Assembly: GCA_934462715.1 (NCBI GenBank)
Contig: CAKSIJ010000018.1
Coordinates: 1 to 48,986, forward strand
DNA length: 48,986 nucleotides
Reading direction: 5' to 3'
Origin: an uncultured Clostridia bacterium
GTDB taxonomy: Bacteria > Bacillota > Clostridia > UBA1381
Shown here: piece by piece, positions 15,627 through 23,735 of the stretch
Layout: every line of letters starts with the position of its first letter
How positions within the stretch are numbered: position 1 is the stretch's first letter
The notes under the pieces: generated by a model
Seen by the model: the letters and a program-made list of their open reading frames with translations, nothing else
Told to the model about the DNA's origin: nothing
Databases searched by the model: none
Program-made: the position numbers and the translations under genes

Positions 15627-16688
15627 GTGGTTACAAAAATGGATTTTAACATACTGAAATTAATAGGTAAGGTTAACGAAAAGAAAGCAAGGTTCAAGTC
15701 TGCGGAGCAGGAGGCTACACAGGCAAGAATTTCCACTATACTCGATAAAAATACAAGCTTTATGATTACAGAGGCGTACAAGGCTCTGAGAACGAATATT
15801 ATATTTACTCTCAGCGACAAGGGTACAAACTGTAAAAAGATTCTTTTAACAAGTGCAAGCCCCGGAGAGGGAAAGACAACAACTTGTCTTAATTTGTCCA
15901 TTGCTTTTGCACAGACAGGTTCTAAGGTTCTGGTTATCGGTGCGGATTTGAGAAAACCGAGAATTTACAGACATCTTCAGATTGAAAGAAAGAACGGCTT
16001 GTCGGATGTGCTGTGCGGACTCATTCCGCTGAGCAAAGCAATAAAGCACTGCAAGGATTACGGTATAGATTGTATAACGGCAGGTCAGCTTCCTCCGAAC
16101 CCGGTTGAGCTTATATCTTCGCCGAAAATGGGAGAAGTATTTGACGAGCTTTCAAAAATGTATGATTATATCTTTATTGATACTCCGCCCGTTACATTGG
16201 TGGCTGACGCAACTGCTATGTCAAAGTATGTTGACGGTGTTATCGTTGTTGTAAGACAAAATTATACAATTCATGAAACTCTTGAAAGAGCAAGAAACAG
16301 TCTTGACTTTGCAGACGCAAAGATTCTGGGATATATCTTGAATGACGTTGATACGATTAACAACAGATACAGTTCATATAAGCGATACGGCTACGGAAAG
16401 GGTCTGTTCGGCAAAGGCTACGGATATGGCTCAAAGTATGGTTATGGCTACGGTTACGGATATGGTTACGGTAACGGCTACGGTTATGAATACGGCGGCA
16501 ATGCCGCACCTGAGATTGATACCAAAACCGCCAATTCAAATCTTGAATCGCACCAGTCTGACGAGGAAAACAAGTATTTCCGTGAAGATGACGACTATGT
16601 GGGCGAAACCGCTAAAATGGACGAGGATTATGAAAACCGTATGGAAGAAGAATCAAAGATTAGCCGCAAGAAGAAAAAGAATAAATAA
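15627..16688 (+). CDS. BY-type tyrosine kinase (CpsD/YwqD-like)
   Basis: Bacterial tyrosine autokinase that works with the Wzz protein to regulate polysaccharide synthesis at the membrane. Walker A is SASPGEGKTTTCLN, Walker A' is VIGADLRKPRIYRH and Walker B is YDYIFIDTPPVT. The tail from about residue 255 is strikingly Gly/Tyr-rich (GYGYGYGYGYGNGYGY), the usual autophosphorylation cluster but longer and more regular than most, encoded by a hexanucleotide-like repeat around 16430-16500. An acidic then Lys-rich end follows (SRKKKKNK). Start uncertain: GTG at 15627 (AAAGGA only 4 bases upstream) or ATG at 15639 (16 bases). A strong terminator follows. Confidence 0.88.
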   Translation: MVTKMDFNILKLIGKVNEKKARFKSAEQEATQARISTILDKNTSFMITEAYKALRTNIIFTLSDKGTNCKKILLTSASPGEGKTTTCLNLSIAFAQTGSKVLVIGADLRKPRIYRHLQIERKNGLSDVLCGLIPLSKAIKHCKDYGIDCITAGQLPPNPVELISSPKMGEVFDELSKMYDYIFIDTPPVTLVADATAMSKYVDGVIVVVRQNYTIHETLERARNSLDFADAKILGYILNDVDTINNRYSSYKRYGYGKGLFGKGYGYGSKYGYGYGYGYGYGNGYGYEYGGNAAPEIDTKTANSNLESHQSDEENKYFREDDDYVGETAKMDEDYENRMEEESKISRKKKKNK

Positions 16689-16705
16689 GCATTAATATGT
16701 GCAGA

Positions 16706-16737
16706 AGCCTGCCGCAAAAGACTGCGGCAGGCTTTTT
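16706..16737 (+). terminator. terminator after BY-kinase
   Basis: AGCCTGCCGC pairs perfectly with GCGGCAGGCT around an 8-base loop, followed by T5. Confidence 0.92.
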
Positions 16738-16741
16738 ACGC

Positions 16742-16803
16742 AAAAAAATGCATTTGACATACGGGCTATATTTTAGGATATAACCAATACAGTCAAATGC
16801 ATT
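16742..16803 (-). terminator. nested-stem terminator after SGNH gene (minus strand)
   Basis: Read on the minus strand, AATGCATTTGAC pairs with GTCAAATGCATT and is followed by T7. The 33-base loop contains a second stem (GGTTATA with TATAGCC), giving a stacked structure. It faces the kinase terminator tail to tail. Confidence 0.8.
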
Positions 16804-16827
16804 GTTTTGAATCAAAAATATGTAAAA

Positions 16828-17490
16828 TTACGCAGGAATATGTGCGTAGTCAAAGCCGCACTTTTCGAGAAAGGTTTTAGCCATGAGTGTTGCACCTATC
16901 TGGTTGGGGTGTATTCTGTCCCATGCGATATATGACGAGTGACGGTATGCGCAGTAATCCTCATACATTTTCTGGAAATCAACAAAGGTACAGTTATGCT
17001 TTTCGGCAAGCTTTTTGCATATTGCGGTGTACTCGTCCATTCTTGCGCGCATCCAATCCTGACGGTTTGGCTCAATTATGTATGGAGAAAGGATAAAAAT
17101 ACCTTTAACCTTGTCCTTTGTTTTCAGAATCATTTCTTCAACGTTCTTTTCATACTCATCGGGCATAACCTGTGCATCTCTCATCGGAGGAGTATCGAAC
17201 TGACGCCAGACATCGTTTATACCGATACAGATTGAAACCCAATCGGGTTTTAAGTCGAGTACATCTCTGTCATAACGTGCAAGCAAATCCTTGCTGGTAT
17301 TTCCGCTTATACCCGAGTTGGTTACTCGAATAAATAATTCGGGATAATAAGTTGAAAGCATATTTTCAATAACCCTTACATAGCTTCTTCCGGTATTGTC
17401 GAAAAGCCCCTCGCCGACAGGCTGTGCGCTTCCCATATCGGTAACCGAGTCGCCTGCAAATACTATTCTGTCATAGTTTTCAAAAATCAT
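16828..17490 (-). CDS. SGNH/GDSL hydrolase family protein
   Basis: 220-residue esterase of the SGNH fold. Block I FAGDSVTDMG holds the nucleophilic Ser, block II NSGISGNT the Gly, block III IGINDVW the Asn, and block V WDRIHPNQIG the Asp-x-x-His pair. Homologues remove acetyl or acyl groups from plant polysaccharides or oligosaccharides; there is no signal peptide, so it probably acts on imported oligosaccharides. The ATG at 17490 has GAAAGGA upstream; the frame runs further up to 17559 but without a usable site. The gene stands alone, downstream of the argB end on the same strand, with its own consensus promoter and flanking inverted repeats. Substrate is unknown. Confidence 0.85.
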   Translation of the reverse strand: MIFENYDRIVFAGDSVTDMGSAQPVGEGLFDNTGRSYVRVIENMLSTYYPELFIRVTNSGISGNTSKDLLARYDRDVLDLKPDWVSICIGINDVWRQFDTPPMRDAQVMPDEYEKNVEEMILKTKDKVKGIFILSPYIIEPNRQDWMRARMDEYTAICKKLAEKHNCTFVDFQKMYEDYCAYRHSSYIAWDRIHPNQIGATLMAKTFLEKCGFDYAHIPA

Positions 17491-17557
17491 TTTGTACATT
17501 CCTTTCGTATATTGCGTGTAATTTGTTTTGAAAATTATTAATAAAATTTTCCTCAAC

Positions 17558-17608
17558 AATCGTTATTATACTCTGATTTATAACGAATGTCAATAGACAA
17601 TAACGATT
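17558..17608. promoter_or_regulatory. inverted-repeat operator pair flanking the SGNH promoter
   Basis: AATCGTTATT (17558-17567) and its exact reverse complement AATAACGATT (17599-17608) bracket the promoter; the first overlaps the -10. A third partial copy (TAACGA, 17582-17587) falls in between. The layout suggests cooperative repression. Confidence 0.55.
17565..17593 (-). promoter_or_regulatory. consensus promoter of SGNH gene
   Basis: On the minus strand TTGACA (17593-17588), a 17-base spacer and TATAAT (17570-17565). Both hexamers match consensus perfectly. Confidence 0.85.
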
Positions 17609-17627
17609 ATAAAACAAAATTTATATA

Positions 17628-18506
17628 TTAATAGTTGCTGCCCTTAATAAGTGTGCCGACACCGGTTTTTGTGAATATTTCAAGCAGCAGACAGTGGGGA
17701 ACACGTCCGTCTATAATATGAACTCCGCTTACACCTGCGTCTATTGCCTCAAGACACCCGAGAACCTTTGGAATCATACCGCCGTTAATTGTGCCGTTAT
17801 CCAGCATTTCAACAATTTCTTCTCTGCCGGCTTCATACACTATGTTATCGTCAGCATCCTTGATTCCCTCTACATCGGTGAGCAGAATAAGCTTTTCCGC
17901 CGATACCGCTTTTGCAACCGCAGCGGCAACGCTGTCGGCATTTATGTTGTAGCTCTGACCGCTCTTGTCAACGCCTATCGGAGCGATTACGGGAATATAT
18001 GCATCCTTGCTTATGTATTCAAGAATATGCTTGTCAACATTTACGATGTGTCCAACATATCCTATATCGGTCGGTTCTCCGTTGACCGTGGTTGTTTCCT
18101 TTTCACATTCGATAAAAGAGCCATCGATACCGCAAAAGCCAACGGCTTTTCCACCCTTACAGTTTAAAAGCGACACAATCTCTTTGTTGGTTTTTCCGAC
18201 CAGAACCATTTGTGCGATTCTCATTGTTTCCGCATCTGTAACTCTCAGACCGTTTATAAATTCACTTTTGATATTAAAATCATTAAGTGCTTTTGAAATA
18301 TCGGGACCGCCGCCGTGTACTACGATGGGATTCAGACCGATATATTTTAAAAGCGTTATATCCTCCATGACAAGGTTTTTCAGCTCATCATTTATCATGG
18401 CATTTCCGCCGTATTTTACAACAACTGTTTTACCGGCAAATTTTTGAATGAAAGGCAATGCTTCAATCAGTATACCGGCTTTTTTTATGAGTTCGTCCAT
18501 ATTCAA
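17628..18506 (-). CDS. argB: acetylglutamate kinase
   Basis: Phosphorylates N-acetyl-L-glutamate with ATP, the second step of arginine synthesis. 292 residues, amino-acid kinase fold. The ATP loop KYGGNAM and the substrate loop VHGGGPDISKAL are present, followed by the NINADSVAAAVAKAV nucleotide-site region. The start is a TTG with GGAGG 9 bases upstream; an ATG two codons later has poorer spacing. It is the last gene of the argD-argF-GNAT-argC-argB operon, 23 bases after argC. Whether it has the N-terminal extension linked to arginine feedback inhibition is plausible from its length (about 20 residues ahead of the kinase core) but not proven. Confidence 0.95.
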   Translation of the reverse strand: MNMDELIKKAGILIEALPFIQKFAGKTVVVKYGGNAMINDELKNLVMEDITLLKYIGLNPIVVHGGGPDISKALNDFNIKSEFINGLRVTDAETMRIAQMVLVGKTNKEIVSLLNCKGGKAVGFCGIDGSFIECEKETTTVNGEPTDIGYVGHIVNVDKHILEYISKDAYIPVIAPIGVDKSGQSYNINADSVAAAVAKAVSAEKLILLTDVEGIKDADDNIVYEAGREEIVEMLDNGTINGGMIPKVLGCLEAIDAGVSGVHIIDGRVPHCLLLEIFTKTGVGTLIKGSNY

Positions 18507-18529
18507 AGTAATAAACCTCCGTTTTCGGC

Positions 18530-19567
18530 TTATAAGTAAAAGCCGGCATTTTTTAAGCCTGTTTTTTCATCAAGACCGAACAGAAGATTCATATTCTGAA
18601 CTGCCTGACCGGCAGCACCCTTGATGATGTTGTCGAGCGTGCTTACAACTACTGCTCTGTTGAGTCTTTCATCAACCACAACTCCTATATCGACAAAATT
18701 ACTTCCTGCAGTGTGCTTGCTTTCGGGAAGCTCACCGGCATTTTTTACCCTTACAAAAAATTCGTTCTTATAGAAATCCTTGTACAGATCGATTATTTCC
18801 TCTGTAGTGTGTTTGCCGTTGAGGTTAATGTATATTGTTGCAAATATTCCTCTTTTTTGCGGAACAAGGTGCGGAGTGAAGGAAACCATGATTTCCTGTC
18901 CCGCAAGCTTTGATAATTCCTGCTCAATTTCAGAGGTGTGGCGGTGCGTTGCAATTTTATATGCTTTTGTATTTTCGGTACATTCACAGAAGTGATACGC
19001 AAGAGCAAGACCTCTGCCGGCGCCGGTGACGCCGGATTTTGCGTCTATTATAATGTTATCGGGTTTGCCAATTCCGCTAGCAAGCAGCGGAGCTGCACCT
19101 AAAATCGAACAGGTAGTGTAGCAGCCTGGATTTCCGATAAGGCGCGCACCCTTTATTTCATCTCTGTGCAGCTCGCAAAGACCATAGACCGACTCCTTTA
19201 AAAGCTCAGGGCATGAATGTTCTTCTTTATACCATTTTTCATAAACCTTTACATCGTCATATCTGAAATCGCCGCTTAAATCAATTACCTTAAGTCCCTT
19301 TTCTATTAATTTCGGAATAACCGATTTTGAAGCGCCGTGGGGAAGAGCCGTAAATGCAACGTTACATTCTCCGATTTTATCAAAATCAATTTCATTACAT
19401 TCCGTGTCGAGAATATGCTCGAAATTGTGATAAACCTCGCTTATTTTCTTCCCGCTGAATGAATGTGAGCCTAAAAATTCAATACTGACCTCGGGGTGAT
19501 TTGACAGTATTCTTACCAGCTCGATACCGGCATAGCCTGTTGCGCCGAGTACGGCCGCTTTTATCAT
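18530..19567 (-). CDS. argC: N-acetyl-gamma-glutamyl-phosphate reductase
   Basis: NADPH-dependent reduction of N-acetylglutamyl phosphate to the semialdehyde, third step of arginine synthesis. 345 residues, standard length. The N-terminal Rossmann motif is GATGYAGIELVR and the catalytic cysteine sits in GNPGCYTT. The substrate-site histidine region is HRHTSEIEQE. AAAGGA lies 9 bases before the ATG. Its place in the operon is between the GNAT gene (36-base gap) and argB (23-base gap). Confidence 0.95.
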   Translation of the reverse strand: MIKAAVLGATGYAGIELVRILSNHPEVSIEFLGSHSFSGKKISEVYHNFEHILDTECNEIDFDKIGECNVAFTALPHGASKSVIPKLIEKGLKVIDLSGDFRYDDVKVYEKWYKEEHSCPELLKESVYGLCELHRDEIKGARLIGNPGCYTTCSILGAAPLLASGIGKPDNIIIDAKSGVTGAGRGLALAYHFCECTENTKAYKIATHRHTSEIEQELSKLAGQEIMVSFTPHLVPQKRGIFATIYINLNGKHTTEEIIDLYKDFYKNEFFVRVKNAGELPESKHTAGSNFVDIGVVVDERLNRAVVVSTLDNIIKGAAGQAVQNMNLLFGLDEKTGLKNAGFYL

Positions 19568-19603
19568 AAAATCATATCCTTTCTTGTTGTGTGCTTTAAA
19601 TTT

Positions 19604-20086
19604 TTATTCGTAATCCTTAATGAGCAATGCTCTTACATATCCCTTTGATTTGTCTGTTGAATCGATGTAAAAGCCCCTGCCGTAATAAAATCTTATCAGT
19701 GATGTAACCTTTGATCCGGTATGCAGACAGATTTTCTTTACGCCCTTTTTTAGCATGATTCTGTCAACAAGATTCATAATAGATTTTCCGATACCGTTGT
19801 TCTGCGAGGTTACTTTTACGCCGAAACGGCTCAGATATGCGGTATTATCGTCAAAAATCTCAACTCTGACGCTTCCCACCGGAATACCGTCCGACAAGGC
19901 AATCAATACAATTTTGTTGTCAATGTCCTTTTTGACATCTTCGTATGTTTCGCTGATCGCCGGAGTGCTTTCGATTCCGGCAAGCTCTATGTATTTTACA
20001 AACGCTTCTTTCGTTATTTTCAGAATGTCGGGAATGTCGTCATATGTTGCAATTCTTACTTCAAACAGTGATTGATATTCAGTCAT
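19604..20086 (-). CDS. GNAT N-acetyltransferase, candidate N-acetylglutamate synthase
   Basis: 160-residue GNAT-fold protein. The acetyl-CoA loop appears as SQNNGIGKSIMNLVDRIM (motif A, Q/R-x-x-G-x-G/A-like), followed by the motif B stretch SLIRFYYGRGFY. It is embedded in the arginine operon, 13 bases after argF, and argF's stop codon overlaps its AAAGGAG site, so tight coexpression is certain. No argJ or argA is seen in the window. N-acetylation of glutamate is the entry step of this pathway, so the best guess from context is N-acetylglutamate synthase of the short GNAT-only type. A different acceptor remains possible, and sequence alone does not fix the substrate. Confidence 0.75.
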   Translation of the reverse strand: MTEYQSLFEVRIATYDDIPDILKITKEAFVKYIELAGIESTPAISETYEDVKKDIDNKIVLIALSDGIPVGSVRVEIFDDNTAYLSRFGVKVTSQNNGIGKSIMNLVDRIMLKKGVKKICLHTGSKVTSLIRFYYGRGFYIDSTDKSKGYVRALLIKDYE

Positions 20087-20099
20087 GTGGATTCTCCTT

Positions 20100-21020
20100 T
20101 TAGTCTGCCATAAGCGTTGCCATTACGGCTTTCTGAGCGTGAAGTCTGTTTTCGGCTTCGTCAAAAATAACGCTGTTTTTGCCGTCTATAATATCTTCGG
20201 TTACTTCATATCCTCTGTATGCCGGCAGACAATGCATGAATATTGCGTCGGACTTTGCGTGAGAGAAAAGCTCTTTGTTAATCTGATAACCCTTGAATGC
20301 TTTGATTCTCTCTGCCTTTTCCTCCTCTTGCCCCATGCTTGTCCATGTGTCGGTGTAGACTATATCCGCATTTTTGATTGCTTTGATCGGGTCTTGTGTG
20401 AGTAAAAGCTCTGAATTGCCTGCCTTAAAGTCCTCTTTTGCGGCTTCAACAATGTCAGAATTGCACTGATAATTTTCGGGTGTTGCAATTGCACAGTCAA
20501 GACCGGTTTTTGCACAGCCGAACATCAGAGAATGAGCCATGTTGTTTCCGTCACCTATGTATGCAAGCTTAAGACCCTCAAGCTTTCCCTTATGCTCATA
20601 TGCCGTCTGTAAGTCCGCAAGCACCTGACAGGGGTGGAGCAAGTCCGTGAGAGCGTTTATTACCGGAATATCCGCATATTTCGCAAGTTCAAGAACATCG
20701 CTGTGCTCAAAGGTGCGGATCATTATTCCGTCAAGCATTCTTTCAAGCACCTTCGCGGTATCATGAATCGATTCACCTCTGCCGAGCTGAATGTCATGCG
20801 AGGATAAAAACAGCGGATAGCCGCCCAGCTGTGTCATTCCGACTTCAAAGGAAACCCTTGTCCTTGTGGAGGATTTTGAAAAAATCATTCCGAGTGTTTT
20901 TCCTTTCAGAATATGATGTTCCCTGCCCTCCTTTAAATCTTTTTTCAGTTTTAATGCAAGGTTCAAAAGCTCAAAAAGCTCGTCCTTTGTTATGTCATGC
21001 AGACTTATAAAATCTTTCAT
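20100..21020 (-). CDS. argF: ornithine carbamoyltransferase
   Basis: Transfers the carbamoyl group from carbamoyl phosphate to ornithine, giving citrulline. 306 residues. The carbamoyl-phosphate loop SSTRTR, the HPCQ motif (LLHPCQVLADLQT) and the ornithine-site MHCLPAYRG are intact, the last separating it from aspartate transcarbamylase and putrescine enzymes. AGGAG precedes the ATG. It follows argD by 47 bases and is coupled to the GNAT gene downstream. An anabolic role is indicated by the operon; there is no arcA or arcC here. Confidence 0.95.
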   Translation of the reverse strand: MKDFISLHDITKDELFELLNLALKLKKDLKEGREHHILKGKTLGMIFSKSSTRTRVSFEVGMTQLGGYPLFLSSHDIQLGRGESIHDTAKVLERMLDGIMIRTFEHSDVLELAKYADIPVINALTDLLHPCQVLADLQTAYEHKGKLEGLKLAYIGDGNNMAHSLMFGCAKTGLDCAIATPENYQCNSDIVEAAKEDFKAGNSELLLTQDPIKAIKNADIVYTDTWTSMGQEEEKAERIKAFKGYQINKELFSHAKSDAIFMHCLPAYRGYEVTEDIIDGKNSVIFDEAENRLHAQKAVMATLMAD

Positions 21021-21067
21021 TGTTGTATCTCCTGTTCTTGCCGCAGATACGGCTGTTTTTCATCTCT

Positions 21068-22261
21068 TTAAAGTGTGTTCAAAACCTTTTCCAATGCGCT
21101 GATAAATCCGTCTGCGTCCGATTTGGTTATAATCAGCGGCGGTGCGATTCTTATTGTGTTTGTACACAGACTTGTCAAATACTTGTTTTCAAAAAGACCT
21201 TTAAAAACAGCTTTTGAAATATCGGGCTTCAATTCTATACCGATAAGCAGACCGGCATTTCTCAAATCGACTATTTTGTCGGGATAAGCATTTTTAAGCT
21301 TTTCAAGAGCGCCCATAAAATAGGAGCTGACTTTTTTTACATTATCAAGGATTTTTTCCTGTTCGTATGCTTTAAACACTGCAATTCCGGCAGCACAGGC
21401 AAAAGGATTTCCGCCAAAGGTTGTGCCGTGATCCCCGGGAGTAAATGCAGAAGCGACAAAGTCCTTTGCGCATACAGCACCTATCGGAATACCGCCGCCG
21501 AGAGCCTTTGCACAGGTAAATATATCCGGTTCGATACCGTAGTACTGATGAGCAAAATATTCTCCGGTTCTGCCCATGCCGGTTTGAACCTCGTCAAAAA
21601 TAAGAATAATGTCCTTTTCATCGCAAAGCTTTCTGAGAGAAGCAACATATTCCTTGTCCATGGGATAAACGCCGCTTTCGCCTTGTATAAGCTCGATCAG
21701 TATTGCGGCTGTTTTGTCGGTAACGGCTGACTCCATAGCTTTGAAGTTATTCGGCTCAACCTGAATAAATCCCGGAACGAGCGGTCTGTAAGGCTTCTGA
21801 TACTTTTCCTGACCGGTTGCCGATACAGTTGCAATTGTTCTTCCATGAAAGGACTTATCGAGTGAAATTATTTCGTATTTGTCAGAGCCTTTGTTATAAA
21901 AATATTTCTTTGCAAGCTTTATTGCACCCTCGTTGGCTTCCGCACCGGTGGAACAGAAAAATGCCTTATCGGCGCAGGAATGTTCGCATAAAAGCTTTGC
22001 AAGCACTGCTTGATTTTCTATGTAATATAAATTAGAAGTATGTAAAACCTTATCTGCCTGTTCTTTAATTGCTTCGGCCAGAATTTTGTTGTTATGACCG
22101 AGGGCATTGACGGCGATTCCTCCGAGAAAATCATAATATTTTTCGCCGTCGGTCGAATACAGAGCAATTCCCTCGCCTTTTTCAAACGCAACCGGAAGTC
22201 TGTCGCCAAAGGTGTTCATATAGTATTTTTTATCAAGATTTTTTATTTCTTCCAAAGTCAA
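21068..22261 (-). CDS. argD: acetylornithine aminotransferase
   Basis: PLP enzyme that converts N-acetylglutamate semialdehyde to N-acetylornithine. 397 residues. The PLP lysine lies in TCAKALGGGIPIGAV, preceded by the cofactor motif LIFDEVQTGMGRTG. The start is best read as the TTG at 22261, since AGAGG lies 9 bases upstream; the ATG three codons earlier (22270) abuts that site. It is the first gene of the arginine operon. Its promoter, 25-30 bases upstream, is embedded in two ARG-box-like motifs. Side activity as succinyldiaminopimelate or ornithine aminotransferase occurs in the family and cannot be excluded. Confidence 0.93.
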   Translation of the reverse strand: MTLEEIKNLDKKYYMNTFGDRLPVAFEKGEGIALYSTDGEKYYDFLGGIAVNALGHNNKILAEAIKEQADKVLHTSNLYYIENQAVLAKLLCEHSCADKAFFCSTGAEANEGAIKLAKKYFYNKGSDKYEIISLDKSFHGRTIATVSATGQEKYQKPYRPLVPGFIQVEPNNFKAMESAVTDKTAAILIELIQGESGVYPMDKEYVASLRKLCDEKDIILIFDEVQTGMGRTGEYFAHQYYGIEPDIFTCAKALGGGIPIGAVCAKDFVASAFTPGDHGTTFGGNPFACAAGIAVFKAYEQEKILDNVKKVSSYFMGALEKLKNAYPDKIVDLRNAGLLIGIELKPDISKAVFKGLFENKYLTSLCTNTIRIAPPLIITKSDADGFISALEKVLNTL

Positions 22262-22286
22262 TTTTATCATCCTCTTTCCAAAACTA

Positions 22287-22320
22287 TAAATAATTATACA
22301 ACTTAATGCATAAAAATGCA
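22287..22320. promoter_or_regulatory. paired ARG-box-like operator before argD
   Basis: TAAATAATTATACA (22287-22300; minus strand TGTATAATTATTTA) and the perfect palindrome TGCATAAAAATGCA (22307-22320) have centres 20 bases apart. ArgR boxes in other bacteria follow TGNAT-N4-ATNCA and occur as pairs about 18-21 bases apart, so this is a likely ArgR site. One box covers the -10, the other the -35. Confidence 0.7.
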
Positions 22321-22321
22321 A
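22293..22321 (-). promoter_or_regulatory. promoter of arginine operon
   Basis: Minus strand TTGCAT (22321-22316), a 17-base spacer and TATAAT (22298-22293). Confidence 0.75.
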
Positions 22322-22360
22322 TAGTTACATAAACATTATCCGAATTTTTCGTATACTTAA

Positions 22361-22404
22361 TTAATTTTTATGCATCATTTATGCAATTTGTATTCATCTT
22401 GCAT
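22361..22404. promoter_or_regulatory. additional TGCAT-type boxes upstream of argD
   Basis: TTAATTTTTATGCA (22361-22374), TGCATCATTTATGCA (22371-22385, five-base centre) and a TGTATTCATCTTGCAT stretch (22389-22404) lie further upstream. They resemble auxiliary ArgR half-sites, less regular than the main pair. Confidence 0.4.
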
Positions 22405-22411
22405 AAACATA

Positions 22412-23269
22412 TCATTTAAAAAGCTCAAGGTTTCTTTTTAAAACGGCTTTTCCTCTCCATGCAAAGGCTCGGCTTCCGTATAACCGCATAAATTCCTTGT
22501 TTGAAATGCCCTCGGGCAAATCAATTGACGTGATAACATCGGAAAATTCGCCGATTTCGGTGTGCGGCACTGACTTGTTGTACGGGCAGATCTTTTGGCA
22601 TATGTCGCAGCCCCATGCATAACCGCTTGATTTTATTATATTTTTTTCCTGTTCTGTCAGCTCGCCCTTTTTCTGCGTAAGAAAGGATACACATTTGTTT
22701 TCGTCAAATTCGTAATTTTCACCGATTGCTCTGCCCGGGCAGGCTTTTATGCATTTGCCGCAGCCGATACAGGCATTGTTTTCAAGCGGCTTGTCCTCAT
22801 CGAGAAAACAGTCCGTAATGATATATCCTATAAAGGTCATGCTTCCGTATTTTTCATTTATAAGCATACCGTTTTTTCCTATAAACCCAAGTCCGGCAAG
22901 ATAGGCAAGATAACGGTCGTTAAGGGGAGAGGTGTCGGCGTATATCTGCGCCTTGTATCCGCTGTCGGTCAAAACGGAGGCTGCGGCTTCCATTTTGATT
23001 TTTAAGACCCTGTGATAGTCAAGCCCGAGAGCATATTCGGAAATGTTTGTTTTAATACCGGTATAATAAGAAAAAAGGCAGACCGCTATGCTTTTTGCCT
23101 CCGGCATAAGCAAAAAAGGATTGATTCTCTTTTCTGTGTCCGGCTCGCATAAAGCTGTTCTGCCTCTTTTATTCAATACAATTTCAAGCTCGCTGAACAA
23201 TCTTGCACGGACAATCCCTACGGCGCACGCTCCGTGCGCTTTAAGCTGTCCGATCAGTTTTGATTTCAT
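22412..23269 (-). CDS. queG: epoxyqueuosine reductase QueG-like protein
   Basis: QueG is a cobalamin- and iron-sulphur-dependent enzyme that reduces epoxyqueuosine to queuosine in tRNA. 285 residues, on the short side compared with about 380 in E. coli; clostridial members commonly lack the C-terminal repeat extension. Two ferredoxin-type cluster motifs are visible, CIGCGKCIKACP and CDICQKICP. The QueG-type region LGFIGKNGMLINEKYGS precedes them. The ATG overlaps the stop of trxA (ATGA), so translation is coupled. No other queuosine genes are in the window, so function is from family similarity; a related corrinoid-type reductase is the alternative. Confidence 0.82.
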   Translation of the reverse strand: MKSKLIGQLKAHGACAVGIVRARLFSELEIVLNKRGRTALCEPDTEKRINPFLLMPEAKSIAVCLFSYYTGIKTNISEYALGLDYHRVLKIKMEAAASVLTDSGYKAQIYADTSPLNDRYLAYLAGLGFIGKNGMLINEKYGSMTFIGYIITDCFLDEDKPLENNACIGCGKCIKACPGRAIGENYEFDENKCVSFLTQKKGELTEQEKNIIKSSGYAWGCDICQKICPYNKSVPHTEIGEFSDVITSIDLPEGISNKEFMRLYGSRAFAWRGKAVLKRNLELFK

Positions 23270-23580
23270 AATAAGGAGTCCAGCTCATCGCAAAATTCAT
23301 CCTTTGAACGTGCGCCTACAAGCTTTTTCACAACCTTACCGCCGCTGATTATCATTATTGTCGGTATTGAAACGATTGCATATTCCGAAGCAAGCTCGCC
23401 CTCCTCGTCAACATTGACCTTTCCGACCTTTATTTTTCCTGCGTATTCTTCTGCAAGCTCATCAATTATCGGCGCAACCATTCTGCACGGACCGCACCAG
23501 CTTGCCCAAAAATCTACCAGGTACGGTACGTCGGATTTTAATACCTCGCCGTCAAAGTTTTCTTTTGTCAGTGTAATCAT
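23266..23580 (-). CDS. trxA: thioredoxin
   Basis: Cytosolic disulphide reductase. 104 residues, standard length. The active-site motif WCGPC has Cys29 and Cys32, and the cis-Pro segment is seen as VSIPTIMI. AAAGGAGAG precedes the ATG. It overlaps queG by four bases; pairing thioredoxin with an iron-sulphur enzyme may support its redox state, but this is only inference. Confidence 0.95.
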   Translation of the reverse strand: MITLTKENFDGEVLKSDVPYLVDFWASWCGPCRMVAPIIDELAEEYAGKIKVGKVNVDEEGELASEYAIVSIPTIMIISGGKVVKKLVGARSKDEFCDELDSLL

Positions 23581-23646
23581 AATGAACTCTCCTTTACATT
23601 GCTTTTTGTACAGAGCGAATATCTGCGCCGTGCAAAAAGATTTTCC

Positions 23647-23676
23647 GGCGGCGGTGCGGATTTTAACATCGCCGCC
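23647..23676 (-). terminator. GC hairpin between lipoprotein gene and trxA
   Basis: GGCGGCG pairs with CGCCGCC across a 16-base loop. On the minus strand it is followed 8 bases later by T5, so it is a possible weak terminator for the lipoprotein gene. It could instead structure the trxA leader. Confidence 0.4.
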
Positions 23677-23735
23677 CGTACTTACATTATTCTGCGATTG
23701 TTACGTGTTTATAATGTATTCACATACAGTATAAA

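Noticed and set aside
16430..16500. CRISPR-like or satellite repeat
   Set aside because: The repeats are in-frame Gly-Tyr codons of the kinase tail, without spacers.
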